Assembly: GCA_050117315.1 (NCBI GenBank) | Contig: JASFMY010000135.1 | Span: 1-18,213 of the forward strand | DNA from: JANQIV01 sp050117315 | GTDB lineage: Bacteria; Bacteroidota; Ignavibacteria; Ignavibacteriales; Melioribacteraceae | Direction: 5' to 3' | Length of the DNA: 18,213 bases | Shown here: positions 7,331 through 13,485 of the stretch, in pieces | How the letters are laid out: every line of letters begins with the position of its first letter | How positions within the stretch are numbered: position 1 is the stretch's first letter | Made by a program: the position numbers and the translations under genes | The notes under the pieces: generated by a model | The model's database searches: none | Told to the model about the DNA's origin: nothing | What the model saw: the letters and a program-made list of their open reading frames with translations, nothing else

Positions 7331-8569
7331 TTATTGATTCCTTATTTTATTTGCCAGGATGAAACCAAAGATACCGGTTAATAAAATTCCCAAAGTGGAT
7401 TGAATGATAGTAAGTAAGTTTACTAAGAACAGCATTTTATCGTTTATTTCACCTTGTGCTATCATATTTTTAAAACTGGAACCAAGTGAATCTAAAAAGG
7501 ATTCTGCATATCCCGTAAAATGAAAAATGACAGCAAAAAGTAAAACGATAACAATATACGTGGAAATCATTTTAGTGATGCTTTCGCCGTATCCAAAGGC
7601 TAGATCGCATAATTTGTTCCATGAACGAAGTATTTTTAGTTTTGTTCTATTTGCAGTTGTACTTTTATTTTTTATCTGTATTCCCAAATTCATGCGTTCC
7701 ATTCTTCTTCCCTGAACATATGCCCAATTTCCGTCGCCCAGAAAACCCTTGCTGTGCCATAAGCCGTTAAGATTTTTATATATATTTTCGGCGTCTGAAA
7801 ACCTTGCATTAAGTGTCCTTTCCAGGTCTTCAGGTTTCCATTCTTTCCCCGTATGATCTTTTCTTGGTCCAAATGCAAAAGTTTTCCAATCGACTAAAAA
7901 CTTTTTGTATTCGTCAAAATTTTGCTGCAGAATTTCGTGTTTATCAAGATTATCTTTTCTAATAATTGTCCCTTCGAAGTAAGTATAGTTCAGACTGGAT
8001 TTACTAATTATAGCTCTATTGAAAATATTTATTTGAGAAAAATAGGTTCTATAAAAGTCGCAGTATTCTATTTTGGCTCCTTCGAAAGTAGTATTGGATA
8101 TTTCCGAATACCTGAAATCGCTCCACGTTATTCCGGCATTACGAAATCTGCAATGTTCCAGTTTACTGTCCCGAAAAGATGTTTTACTTATTGTTGTTTT
8201 ATCAATGATCCTGGTTGATTTATCAACAGGTATCTGAAATGAACAGTTATTCAAAGCAGCCTGATCAAAAGAGATACTGACAAGTGTGGCGTTTTCGAAT
8301 GTTGTGTCGATAAGAGTAGCATTCTCGAATGTGATGCCGCTTAAAACAGCGTTTTCAAAATCAACATTTTTGAGAGTAGCGTCTTTGAAATCTATCTCGG
8401 AAAGACTGGCATTTTTGAACGAGATGTTTTCATATTTTTTATCTTTGGGAAATTTTACTTCTTTTATCGAACAACATGAAAAATCTTTGCCGTTTACGGT
8501 TGCCGACGATAAGTCTTTGTTATGGATTTTTCTGGTTAAAATTAGTTTGGAAAGTTTTTTATTCGTCAT
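7331..8569 (-). CDS. Pentapeptide-repeat protein with C-terminal two-helix channel-like module
   Basis: This 412-residue protein has three parts. Residues about 20-205 are pentapeptide repeats, A(D/N)Lxx-like, in strict ten-residue phase at 51-101 (F-K/E-N/D-A pattern), forming a right-handed beta helix. Residues 215-300 are a soluble linker with SDAENIYKNLNGLWHSKG. Residues 333-350 and about 383-405 are two membrane helices separated by a short re-entrant-like segment (358-373, DSLGSSFKNMIAQGE). The arrangement matches known pentapeptide proteins fused to an Ion_trans_2 potassium-channel pore, but the usual TxGYGD/TxGFGD filter is absent, so ion selectivity is doubtful. The second helix keeps the G-rich pattern LGILLTGIFGFILANKIR. 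The start at 8569 has AAGGAG eight bases upstream. It lies 84 bases after the HAD gene on the same strand and may be co-transcribed. A role as a membrane sensor or decayed channel is inference. Confidence 0.88.
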   Translation of the reverse strand: MTNKKLSKLILTRKIHNKDLSSATVNGKDFSCCSIKEVKFPKDKKYENISFKNASLSEIDFKDATLKNVDFENAVLSGITFENATLIDTTFENATLVSISFDQAALNNCSFQIPVDKSTRIIDKTTISKTSFRDSKLEHCRFRNAGITWSDFRYSEISNTTFEGAKIEYCDFYRTYFSQINIFNRAIISKSSLNYTYFEGTIIRKDNLDKHEILQQNFDEYKKFLVDWKTFAFGPRKDHTGKEWKPEDLERTLNARFSDAENIYKNLNGLWHSKGFLGDGNWAYVQGRRMERMNLGIQIKNKSTTANRTKLKILRSWNKLCDLAFGYGESITKMISTYIVIVLLFAVIFHFTGYAESFLDSLGSSFKNMIAQGEINDKMLFLVNLLTIIQSTLGILLTGIFGFILANKIRNQ

Positions 8570-8653
8570 ATGTTTTTCTCCTTGCCTTTATATCTTTTAT
8601 AATTTTGACAAGCGAATAATGTTTTATTTCACTTTTGTTTGCTCAGTTTTAAG

Positions 8654-9364
8654 CTATAATTGGTAACCACATTCTTGCAGCATATGATAAATTGAAGAAA
8701 ATGAGGTTTTGCAGAATCTTATTTTTTTATTTGGGCTAACAATTTTTTTATCGCCTACATATATTGCATCCATTCCGATTGCATTGGCACCGTCTATATC
8801 CTCAACAAAGTTATCCCCGATCATAATACATGAATCGACGGTTGTATTTAGTTTGTTGATACAATGATAAAAAATTTCTTTGTTTGGCTTTTTAACGCCG
8901 ACTTCCGATGATAAAGAGATACAATCAAATTGGTCGTTTAATTGTGTTGCCTTCAGATCGTATGAAGTTAAAAGCATTTCCGTATTTGAGACCAATCCGA
9001 TCTTAATCTTATTCTTTTTCAATATCTCGAATAAATCATCAACGTACTCAAGTTTTTGAAGCTTTGTTAAAGAGATTTTGCGAAATATTGAAGCGATTAA
9101 AAGTTTATTCTTCTTTGTATTGGTTAATCCCAGTTCTTTTAGAAATTCGCTAAACACCGTATTCATCATAAAGCCTTCTTTTAGATCCGACCTTTGAGTT
9201 GTTGACTGAAAGATTCTTTTTAAATTTTCTTTTGTGACGGATTTATTGAACTCCGAGAATGCCTTTTCCAATTGTTCCCAAAATGAGTCGGAACTCTCAT
9301 CTACTTTTAGCTCTAAAAGCGTCCCGTATAAGTCGAATAAGATGCATTCCTTTAACAGATTCAT
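8654..9364 (-). CDS. HAD-superfamily hydrolase (haloacid-dehalogenase-like)
   Basis: This 236-residue protein is a HAD hydrolase with a helical cap. Motif I is FDLYGTLL (Asp11 nucleophile), motif II is LVSNTE (Ser126), motif III is VGVKKPNKEIF (Lys159) and motif IV is GDNFVEDIDGA (Asp184, Asp189). The second aspartate of the DxD motif used by HAD phosphatases is replaced by Tyr13, as in L-2-haloacid dehalogenases and a range of uncharacterised HAD proteins. It may therefore not be a standard phosphatase; the substrate is unknown. It is cytosolic. No clear ribosome site precedes the ATG at 9364, but a TTAGGTTT/AAACCTAA palindrome lies 18 bases upstream. It is followed on the same strand by the pentapeptide-repeat gene. 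Confidence 0.9.
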   Translation of the reverse strand: MNLLKECILFDLYGTLLELKVDESSDSFWEQLEKAFSEFNKSVTKENLKRIFQSTTQRSDLKEGFMMNTVFSEFLKELGLTNTKKNKLLIASIFRKISLTKLQKLEYVDDLFEILKKNKIKIGLVSNTEMLLTSYDLKATQLNDQFDCISLSSEVGVKKPNKEIFYHCINKLNTTVDSCIMIGDNFVEDIDGANAIGMDAIYVGDKKIVSPNKKIRFCKTSFSSIYHMLQECGYQL

Positions 9365-9381
9365 AGCGAAAATTTTTAATA

Positions 9382-9398
9382 TTAGGTTTTAAACCTAA
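9382..9398. promoter_or_regulatory. Palindrome upstream of the HAD gene, possible operator
   Basis: TTAGGTTT (9382-9389), one base, then AAACCTAA (9391-9398) form a near-perfect dyad 18 bases before the HAD start codon. The position suits a repressor site or a short hairpin in the leader. No regulator gene is nearby, and chance in AT-rich DNA is possible. Confidence 0.35.
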
Positions 9399-9521
9399 AT
9401 AATTTTCAAACCAATAGCTTGGTTAAATCCGAAGGGTGTTCTAATAAATATTTTGCTCAGGTGGGAATTAGTTCTTCTTTATCACGGAATCTCACAAGAC
9501 TCCGACGGCATATATGCCTGT

Positions 9522-9560
9522 ATTCCGTTGCTGCCACCGACCACTGAAGCCATCTCAAAA
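9522..9560. repeat. Dispersed 39-base repeat, copy B
   Basis: Matches copy A (2283-2321) at 34 of 39 positions. It lies at the distal end of the suspected intron fragment and follows a 12-base palindrome, GGCATATATGCC (9507-9518). Confidence 0.65.
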
Positions 9561-9627
9561 ATACGCTTGTCATCACGAGCGACCCGCCTCGCAGGCAAGG
9601 CGGGAGCGAAGTGATCTCTATTTTGAG
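9554..9627. repeat. GTCATCACGAGC-type hairpin repeat
   Basis: The outer arms CTCAAAAAT (9554-9562) and ATTTTGAG (9620-9627) are inverted. Inside, ATCAC (9572-9576) pairs with GTGAT (9611-9615) and CCCGCCT (9583-9589) with AGGCGGG (9598-9604), giving one long, GC-rich hairpin. This is the layout of the widespread GTCATTGCGAGC...GCAATCTC-like intergenic repeats. Confidence 0.65.
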
Positions 9628-9892
9628 CTAAAAACGAAAGATTGCCCGCCGTATCCCGCCGGTTTGTTTCGCCGGATATTTGGTCTCGTCTATTCAAGGC
9701 TGCTCGGCCTTCGCCCCGTCGCCATTTAGCTGGTTCGCTTTTCGCTATGTACACAGGTTCTACCTCATGCTTCCTCCGGACATTTTGTTTCCTTAATGCC
9801 CTTGCCTTGTTGGTTTTTCTTCCGTCCGGTCTCGGCGTTTTTTTTCCTTCCTTTCTAGGAAGTTCAACTTATTACGTCATGCCAGGCGCACT

Positions 9893-9928
9893 TAATAATC
9901 CCATGGCTGAAGCCACGGGCTATTATTA
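9893..9928. repeat. REP-like hairpin at the 5' flank of the intron fragment
   Basis: TAATAAT (9893-9899) pairs with ATTATTA (9922-9928) and CCCATGGCT (9900-9908) with AGCCACGGG (9911-9919), with a GA loop. The single imperfect pair is A:C on the plus strand but a G-T wobble on the minus strand, so the structure is better on the minus strand. It resembles REP sequences mobilised by RAYT (IS200-like) transposases. No such gene is present here. Confidence 0.55.
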
Positions 9929-9955
9929 GTTATGCAACACACTCTTGCAGGCAGG

Positions 9956-9980
9956 TCCGCCGTAGCGAAGGCGGATTAAA
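9956..9980. repeat. TCCGCC...GGCGGA hairpin repeat
   Basis: TCCGCC (9956-9961) and GGCGGA (9970-9975) enclose GTAGCGAA and are followed by TTAAA. The same unit is found at 13414-13444 and, degenerate, at 15824-15847. Confidence 0.65.
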
Positions 9981-10041
9981 AAGCCGGATGAATATTTTCA
10001 AAGGTAAAAAAGTCAGCTTCAACGAAGATTATTCCATTTCT

Positions 10042-10575
10042 TCAAGATTCAATCCCCTTCCTTGCATGCACACCTTTTTGATAATAATGTTTTACTTCTT
10101 TCATTTCGGTAACAAGATCAGCTACTTCTATGAATTCTTCGGGGCAGTATCTTCCCGTTAAAATTAGTTCAACATTGTCCGGCTTGTTTTCAAAGAAAGG
10201 CGTTACATTATTCTTGTCAATCACTCCGAAATAAATTGAAACGCAGACTTCATCTAAAATTATTAAATCGTATGTCCCGCTTTTCATTTTTTCAAGCGTT
10301 GTTTCCAGAACTGTTTTGGCTTTTTCCTTTTCTTCAAGCGGCGCAGGTTGTTTGTTAAATACCCAATCATCTTTGCATACTTGTTGAATTTCAATTAAAT
10401 CGTTAAGCCTTTCCAGGGCTGTAATCTCATTGTAGGGGAAGTCTTTCATGAATTGAATAATAAGTGTTTTTAATCCGTAGCCCGCTGCACGAACGGCCTG
10501 TCCAATAGCGGCGGTAGTTTTACCTTTGCCGTTGCCGGTGTAAATCTGGATATAGCCTTTATTTAATCTGTTCAT
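10042..10575 (-). CDS. cobO: Cob(I)alamin adenosyltransferase, CobO/BtuR type
   Basis: This 177-residue protein has the P-loop TGNGKGKTTAAIG (13-25), the conserved GYGLKTLIIQFMK (33-44) and a Walker B-like LIILDEV (104-110), with the family C-terminal HYYQKGVHARKGIE. It transfers the 5'-deoxyadenosyl group of ATP to cob(I)alamin, making adenosylcobalamin in the cytoplasm. Length and motifs are typical of the family. It starts at an ATG at 10575 with AAAGGAA upstream and overlaps the end of the DUF1289 gene by 17 bases, so the two are translationally coupled. No other cobalamin gene is in the window, so it probably serves salvage. I looked for a B12 riboswitch upstream of the pair and did not find one. 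Confidence 0.95.
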   Translation of the reverse strand: MNRLNKGYIQIYTGNGKGKTTAAIGQAVRAAGYGLKTLIIQFMKDFPYNEITALERLNDLIEIQQVCKDDWVFNKQPAPLEEKEKAKTVLETTLEKMKSGTYDLIILDEVCVSIYFGVIDKNNVTPFFENKPDNVELILTGRYCPEEFIEVADLVTEMKEVKHYYQKGVHARKGIES

Positions 10576-10753
10576 TTAAATATTCCTTTTTTCTTCCCGA
10601 CAACGAATTAATAATCCGTTCTCTTTCTTCATCAGCGTAAAAAATCCACTTGGAAATTTCATTGGGTGTTCTAAAACATCCTTTGCAAATATTCTTTTCT
10701 TTATCCGGTTCACAAATATTGATACATGGGGTCTTAATCGTTTTATTTATCAA
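10559..10753 (-). CDS. DUF1289-family small cysteine-containing protein
   Basis: This 64-residue protein contains four cysteines in the pattern TPCINICEPD...NICKGCFRTPNEISKW (Cys10, 14, 23, 26), followed by a short helical tail (DEERERIINSL). This fits the DUF1289 family: a short protein likely binding a metal or Fe-S centre, of unknown function. Translation must start at the TTG at 10753-10751, since there is no in-frame ATG and an in-frame stop lies 18 bases upstream of the TTG. No ribosome binding site is evident. It overlaps cobO by 17 bases. The pairing with cobO suggests co-expression but gives no specific role. Confidence 0.82.
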   Translation of the reverse strand: MINKTIKTPCINICEPDKEKNICKGCFRTPNEISKWIFYADEERERIINSLSGRKKEYLNEQIK

Positions 10754-10841
10754 TTGGTTTATTAATAATTGTTAATAGCAACGATAAATTTACAAAAATT
10801 TAATGGAGGATATATTTTTTATTTATTTCCCTAAAATTAAT

Positions 10842-10871
10842 TTGACATTCCATCTCAATTTTTTTTATTTA
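10842..10871 (+). promoter_or_regulatory. Possible sigma70-type promoter of the candidate RNA
   Basis: A perfect TTGACA (10842-10847) is followed after 18 bases by TATTTA (10866-10871), a poor -10 box. Transcription would begin near 10878, at the start of the structured segment. The coincidence of box and structure supports it; the weak -10 argues for caution. Confidence 0.4.
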
Positions 10872-10875
10872 GAAG

Positions 10876-11055
10876 CGGATGATGCGTTTAAATTATTAAA
10901 AAAGGGTTTTTCAAAAAACCGAAAAAAAATTAAAAAGAACAAATCATCCGGGTGGAAAGCAGGTTAACCACTCTTATAAGAATTGATGCCGCTGTAAAGC
11001 GGAAAAGGAGGATTAAAACCCCTCATTCCAAAATAATTGGGACGAGGGGTTTTTT
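10876..11055 (+). ncRNA. Candidate structured small RNA or orphan leader
   Basis: On the plus strand CGGATGAT (10876-10883) pairs perfectly with ATCATCCG (10943-10950), and GGTTTTT (10905-10911) with AAAAACC (10914-10920). The 3' half of the first stem can alternatively pair with GGAGGATT (11007-11014; AATCATCC at 10942-10949, one mismatch), closing a junction with two hairpins: GGGTGG/CCACTC (10950-10955/10968-10973) and CCGCT/AGCGG (10989-10993/10998-11002) with a GUAA (GNRA) tetraloop. A strong terminator follows. A G-U pair and the GNRA loop favour the plus strand. It matches no riboswitch or RNA class I can recall. No plus-strand gene follows, so it would be a free ~180-nt RNA, antisense to nothing except its own region. 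Confidence 0.45.
11015..11055 (+). terminator. Strong intrinsic terminator, usable in both directions
   Basis: AAAACCCCTC (11015-11024) pairs with GAGGGGTTTT (11044-11053), extended inside by TCCAA with TTGGGA, and is followed by six T residues on the plus strand. On the minus strand the same stem ends in TTTTAAT, so it can also end transcripts of the S46 gene that stops at 11128. Confidence 0.85.
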
Positions 11056-11061
11056 AATAAT

Positions 11062-11107
11062 TCTTAATCATAATCTTCATCTTACTCTAAAAAGATTATG
11101 ATTAAGA
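11062..11107 (-). terminator. 16-base inverted repeat downstream of an S46 peptidase gene
   Basis: TCTTAATCATAATCTT (11062-11077) is perfectly inverted at 11092-11107, with a 14-base loop. It begins 21 bases beyond the stop codon of the S46 gene (minus strand) and is soon followed by the GC-rich terminator at 11055-11015. It is AT-rich, so it may slow polymerase or protect the mRNA 3' end rather than terminate. GATTAAGA is also repeated directly at 11100-11107 and 11112-11119. Confidence 0.5.
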
Positions 11108-11127
11108 GTACGATTAAGATAATACTA

Positions 11128-13260
11128 TTATTTATCCAAAAGTTCGTTAACTAATCTTTCCGTTTTATAAACATTTCTTAATGATTCTATTAAACCTTTT
11201 GAATCAACGCCGATACACCTGTTGGCGGCAGGAAGCCAGACATAAGTACCCGCAATGCTTTCAATGTTGCCGTCGAATGCCAACCCTACAATCTCCCCTT
11301 TTGAATTTATGATTGAACTGCCGGAGTTACCGCCTACAATGTCGTTTGTTGAAGCAAAGTTAATCGGGGTTGCAAGGTTAAGTCCTTCGGGTACCTTTTC
11401 CCATCCGGGTGTTAATCCCCATGGATATAATTTTTTATTGAATGAATAATACCTATCGTACAACCCGTAAAACGTGGTTTTACCCGGAGCTATGGTCCCG
11501 TTGTACTCATACCCTTTAATCATGCCGTCCGAAAGTCTTAATGTTGAAGTTGCATCAGGCGGAATTTGATCTCCGTAAATATCGTAAATTAATTCGCCGA
11601 GTAATTGATTTAAAACTTCTATTGTGTTTTGCAGCTCATTATCTCTATTCCTAAGCTCTTTAAGCTTATCTTTGGTTGATTGAATGAAATAAATAAAAGG
11701 ATCGTCGGAGTTCAATATTTCATCAGGGCTTCTCTTTAAGAATTCAATTAACTTCTCTTTAGTGCTTAAGTACGATTTGTTTAATACATACTTAACGGCT
11801 TCTTCCCCAGTATTTGCTCCCATCATTTTTATGACTAATTCGTTTTCTTCTCCCAATAGACTGTGTATATAATTTAATCTTCCTCTTAATAATTTATCGT
11901 GCAGTTCTTTATCAAATTCATAATGAAAAATCGTTTCGATTGTAGTCTGCAGGTTTTCATCTTTATAATCGGCAGACCTTTCATCGTTGGGCAGGCTTAA
12001 TTGTTCTGCATATTCAATCACTTTTTTTGCAATATCAAAGTATTCCGGACTTCCCCAATGACTATCTTTATATGCCCATAATTCATCAGCAAAACTGCTT
12101 CTTTCTTTTATTGCGGTTTCCAGCCCCGTAAATAATTTCCCATATTTTTCATTCAGTTCCGCATCATTCATTATTTTAGTTTTTAATTTTTCTTCAAAAT
12201 CTTTTTTCTTCGCCAATAAATATTCATCACTTAATGCAGCAATTCTGCTTGCTAAAACTTTACGGCTGTTGCCAGCACTCATAACAACATTCAGAAGTTC
12301 GGACTGCCTCTCAGGATATTTTTCAAATAATTCAAAGTTTGCATAGTATATAGAATTTGCTAATAGCAACCGGGGGGGAACTATATGGTTTCTTAAAAAC
12401 TCCAATTCAACTAATGATAAAAGCCTGTCTGTATTGCCAGGTCTCCCTACAGTAAATATAACTTCGTCTTCAGAAGGGCCGTTGGGATTCCATTTAAAGT
12501 AGTTATCTGATTTTACCGGGTTGCCGTCTTCATCGTAAGCCCTGTAAAATGTAAAGTCCAGCTCATACCTCGGATAAGTAAAATTATCCCAATCCCAGCC
12601 GGTGGATGCTATTTGAAATTCCGGCGTCATTACAAGCCGTATATCTTCATATCTTTTATACCCGTAGAGCGAAAATTTACCGCCGTTATAAAGGGTTACA
12701 ACTTTCCATTTTAAGCCCGTTTCTTCCGTGTATTTATTTATTATTTCATCTATCTTTTCTTCTTTTTTTGAAACTTTTTCGTCGTCTGTTTCGCCGGTAT
12801 TTATTGCCGCAATTATTTCTTTTGTAACATCTTCTATTAGAATTAATTGGTCCACATAAAAGCCGTCAATCTTTCTTTCATCTTCATAAGTTTCGGCATA
12901 AAATCCGTTCATCAAAATGTCTTCACCTTCTTTTTCAACACTTCTTAAACCGCCCCTTCCGCAATGATGGTTTGTCATTATTAAACCGTTTGGCGAAACA
13001 AATGCGGCGGAACATCCCCCACCAAACTGAAGAGCCGATTTTTGAACGTGTTTTATCCATTCTTCACCAGGTTCAAAACCGTATTTGTCTTTAAAGTATT
13101 CAAACGGCAAATCGTCAAATGTCCACATTTTCCCGAAATCGCTTAATGAAAATTTCACGGTGTCAATATCAAGCTCAGTATAAAAATGCTGTTGTGAGTA
13201 ACTTTTAGTTAATAACAGAATTGATGTAAGAAAGGTTAAACGAACTATTTTTTTTAACAT
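11128..13260 (-). CDS. S46-family dipeptidyl-peptidase (DPP7-like), secreted
   Basis: This 710-residue peptidase has a signal peptide (about 1-22) and the S46 trypsin-like double barrel with an intervening helical domain. The catalytic residues are visible: His99 in LIMTNHHCGRG, Asp225 in DWDNFTYPR and Ser646 in DIVGGNSGSS. Family knowledge: S46 enzymes release dipeptides from peptide N-termini in the periplasm. Specificity is set mainly by the residue 18 positions after the serine; here it is Gly664 (FDGN), as in DPP7, which prefers hydrophobic P1 residues, not the arginine of DPP11. The start at 13260 has AGGGGAA upstream. It lies 225 bases downstream of a paralogue on the same strand, so the pair is a tandem duplication, possibly co-expressed. 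No C-terminal secretion tag is seen. Confidence 0.96.
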   Translation of the reverse strand: MLKKIVRLTFLTSILLLTKSYSQQHFYTELDIDTVKFSLSDFGKMWTFDDLPFEYFKDKYGFEPGEEWIKHVQKSALQFGGGCSAAFVSPNGLIMTNHHCGRGGLRSVEKEGEDILMNGFYAETYEDERKIDGFYVDQLILIEDVTKEIIAAINTGETDDEKVSKKEEKIDEIINKYTEETGLKWKVVTLYNGGKFSLYGYKRYEDIRLVMTPEFQIASTGWDWDNFTYPRYELDFTFYRAYDEDGNPVKSDNYFKWNPNGPSEDEVIFTVGRPGNTDRLLSLVELEFLRNHIVPPRLLLANSIYYANFELFEKYPERQSELLNVVMSAGNSRKVLASRIAALSDEYLLAKKKDFEEKLKTKIMNDAELNEKYGKLFTGLETAIKERSSFADELWAYKDSHWGSPEYFDIAKKVIEYAEQLSLPNDERSADYKDENLQTTIETIFHYEFDKELHDKLLRGRLNYIHSLLGEENELVIKMMGANTGEEAVKYVLNKSYLSTKEKLIEFLKRSPDEILNSDDPFIYFIQSTKDKLKELRNRDNELQNTIEVLNQLLGELIYDIYGDQIPPDATSTLRLSDGMIKGYEYNGTIAPGKTTFYGLYDRYYSFNKKLYPWGLTPGWEKVPEGLNLATPINFASTNDIVGGNSGSSIINSKGEIVGLAFDGNIESIAGTYVWLPAANRCIGVDSKGLIESLRNVYKTERLVNELLDK

Positions 13261-13326
13261 TATTTCCCCTTATAGTTTTACAATAATTACGACGACCGTT
13301 CCCGTGTATTGTTGCTTTAAAAAAAT

Positions 13327-13460
13327 CAATGGCATGAACCTCAGGGTAATTCGCCGCGGCGAACCGAACCCTCTTCCGCCGCAGGCGACGGGGAATTAAA
13401 CCCCGTCTTCTCGTCCGCCGTAGCGAATGCGAAGGCGGATTAAAGGGAGCAAATGCCCCC
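13327..13460. repeat. GC-rich dispersed repeat, copy 1, between the S46 genes
   Basis: This roughly 134-base block aligns with 15749-15858, sharing CAATGGYATGAACCTC at the left end, a TTCGCC/GGCGAA hairpin (13350-13363, a perfect 14-base palindrome here), TTCCGCCGCA and CTTCTCGTCC. It has extra internal segments (GGCGACGGGG and GCGAAGGC) that copy 2 lacks. Its higher GC content and three nested hairpins suggest a mobile intergenic repeat. Confidence 0.75.
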
Positions 13461-13485
13461 TTATAATTAAAGTAACATAAAATGT

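Larger units (their letters stand above)
9482..9891 (-). mobile_element. Probable 5' fragment of a group II intron, truncated and invaded by repeats
   Basis: Read on the minus strand, the segment begins at 9891 with GTGCGCC, matching the GUGYG consensus at group II intron 5' ends. It is more GC-rich than its surroundings and directly follows a strong hairpin (9928-9893), the kind of site used by class C introns. No reverse transcriptase, maturase or domain V (conserved AGC...GUUC hairpin) is present, so only the 5' part would remain. A hairpin repeat (9554-9627) interrupts it. Overlapping open frames on both strands (for example 9754-9482) are arginine/alanine-rich artefacts of structured RNA sequence. 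Alternative: an unrelated repeat cluster around a REP sequence. Confidence 0.4.
10754..11127. other. Intergenic region with a candidate structured RNA
   Basis: No protein gene is seen. The left part (10754-10840) is AT-rich leader of the DUF1289 gene. The rest holds the promoter, structured RNA and terminator listed separately, and a 16-base inverted repeat (11062-11107) downstream of the first S46 peptidase gene. Confidence 0.7.

Noticed and set aside
8280..8420. Regular 30-base periodic DNA, considered as a CRISPR or tandem repeat array
   Set aside because: The period is the coding periodicity of pentapeptide repeats; there are no conserved repeats separated by unique spacers.
8286..8666. 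126-codon plus-strand open frame with repeated motifs
   Set aside because: Antisense shadow of the pentapeptide repeats; the repetition follows from the ten-residue period of the real gene.
9482..9929. Overlapping open frames of 71-95 codons on both strands
   Set aside because: They lie in GC-rich repeat and suspected intron sequence, overlap each other in different frames and give arginine- and alanine-rich products without family likeness.
10754..11127. Cobalamin riboswitch controlling the DUF1289-cobO unit
   Set aside because: Expected from the gene content, and CCGCTGTAAAGCGG vaguely recalls part of the B12 core, but it is on the opposite strand from the genes and the B12 box and GGGAA/GGTG core are not present on either strand.
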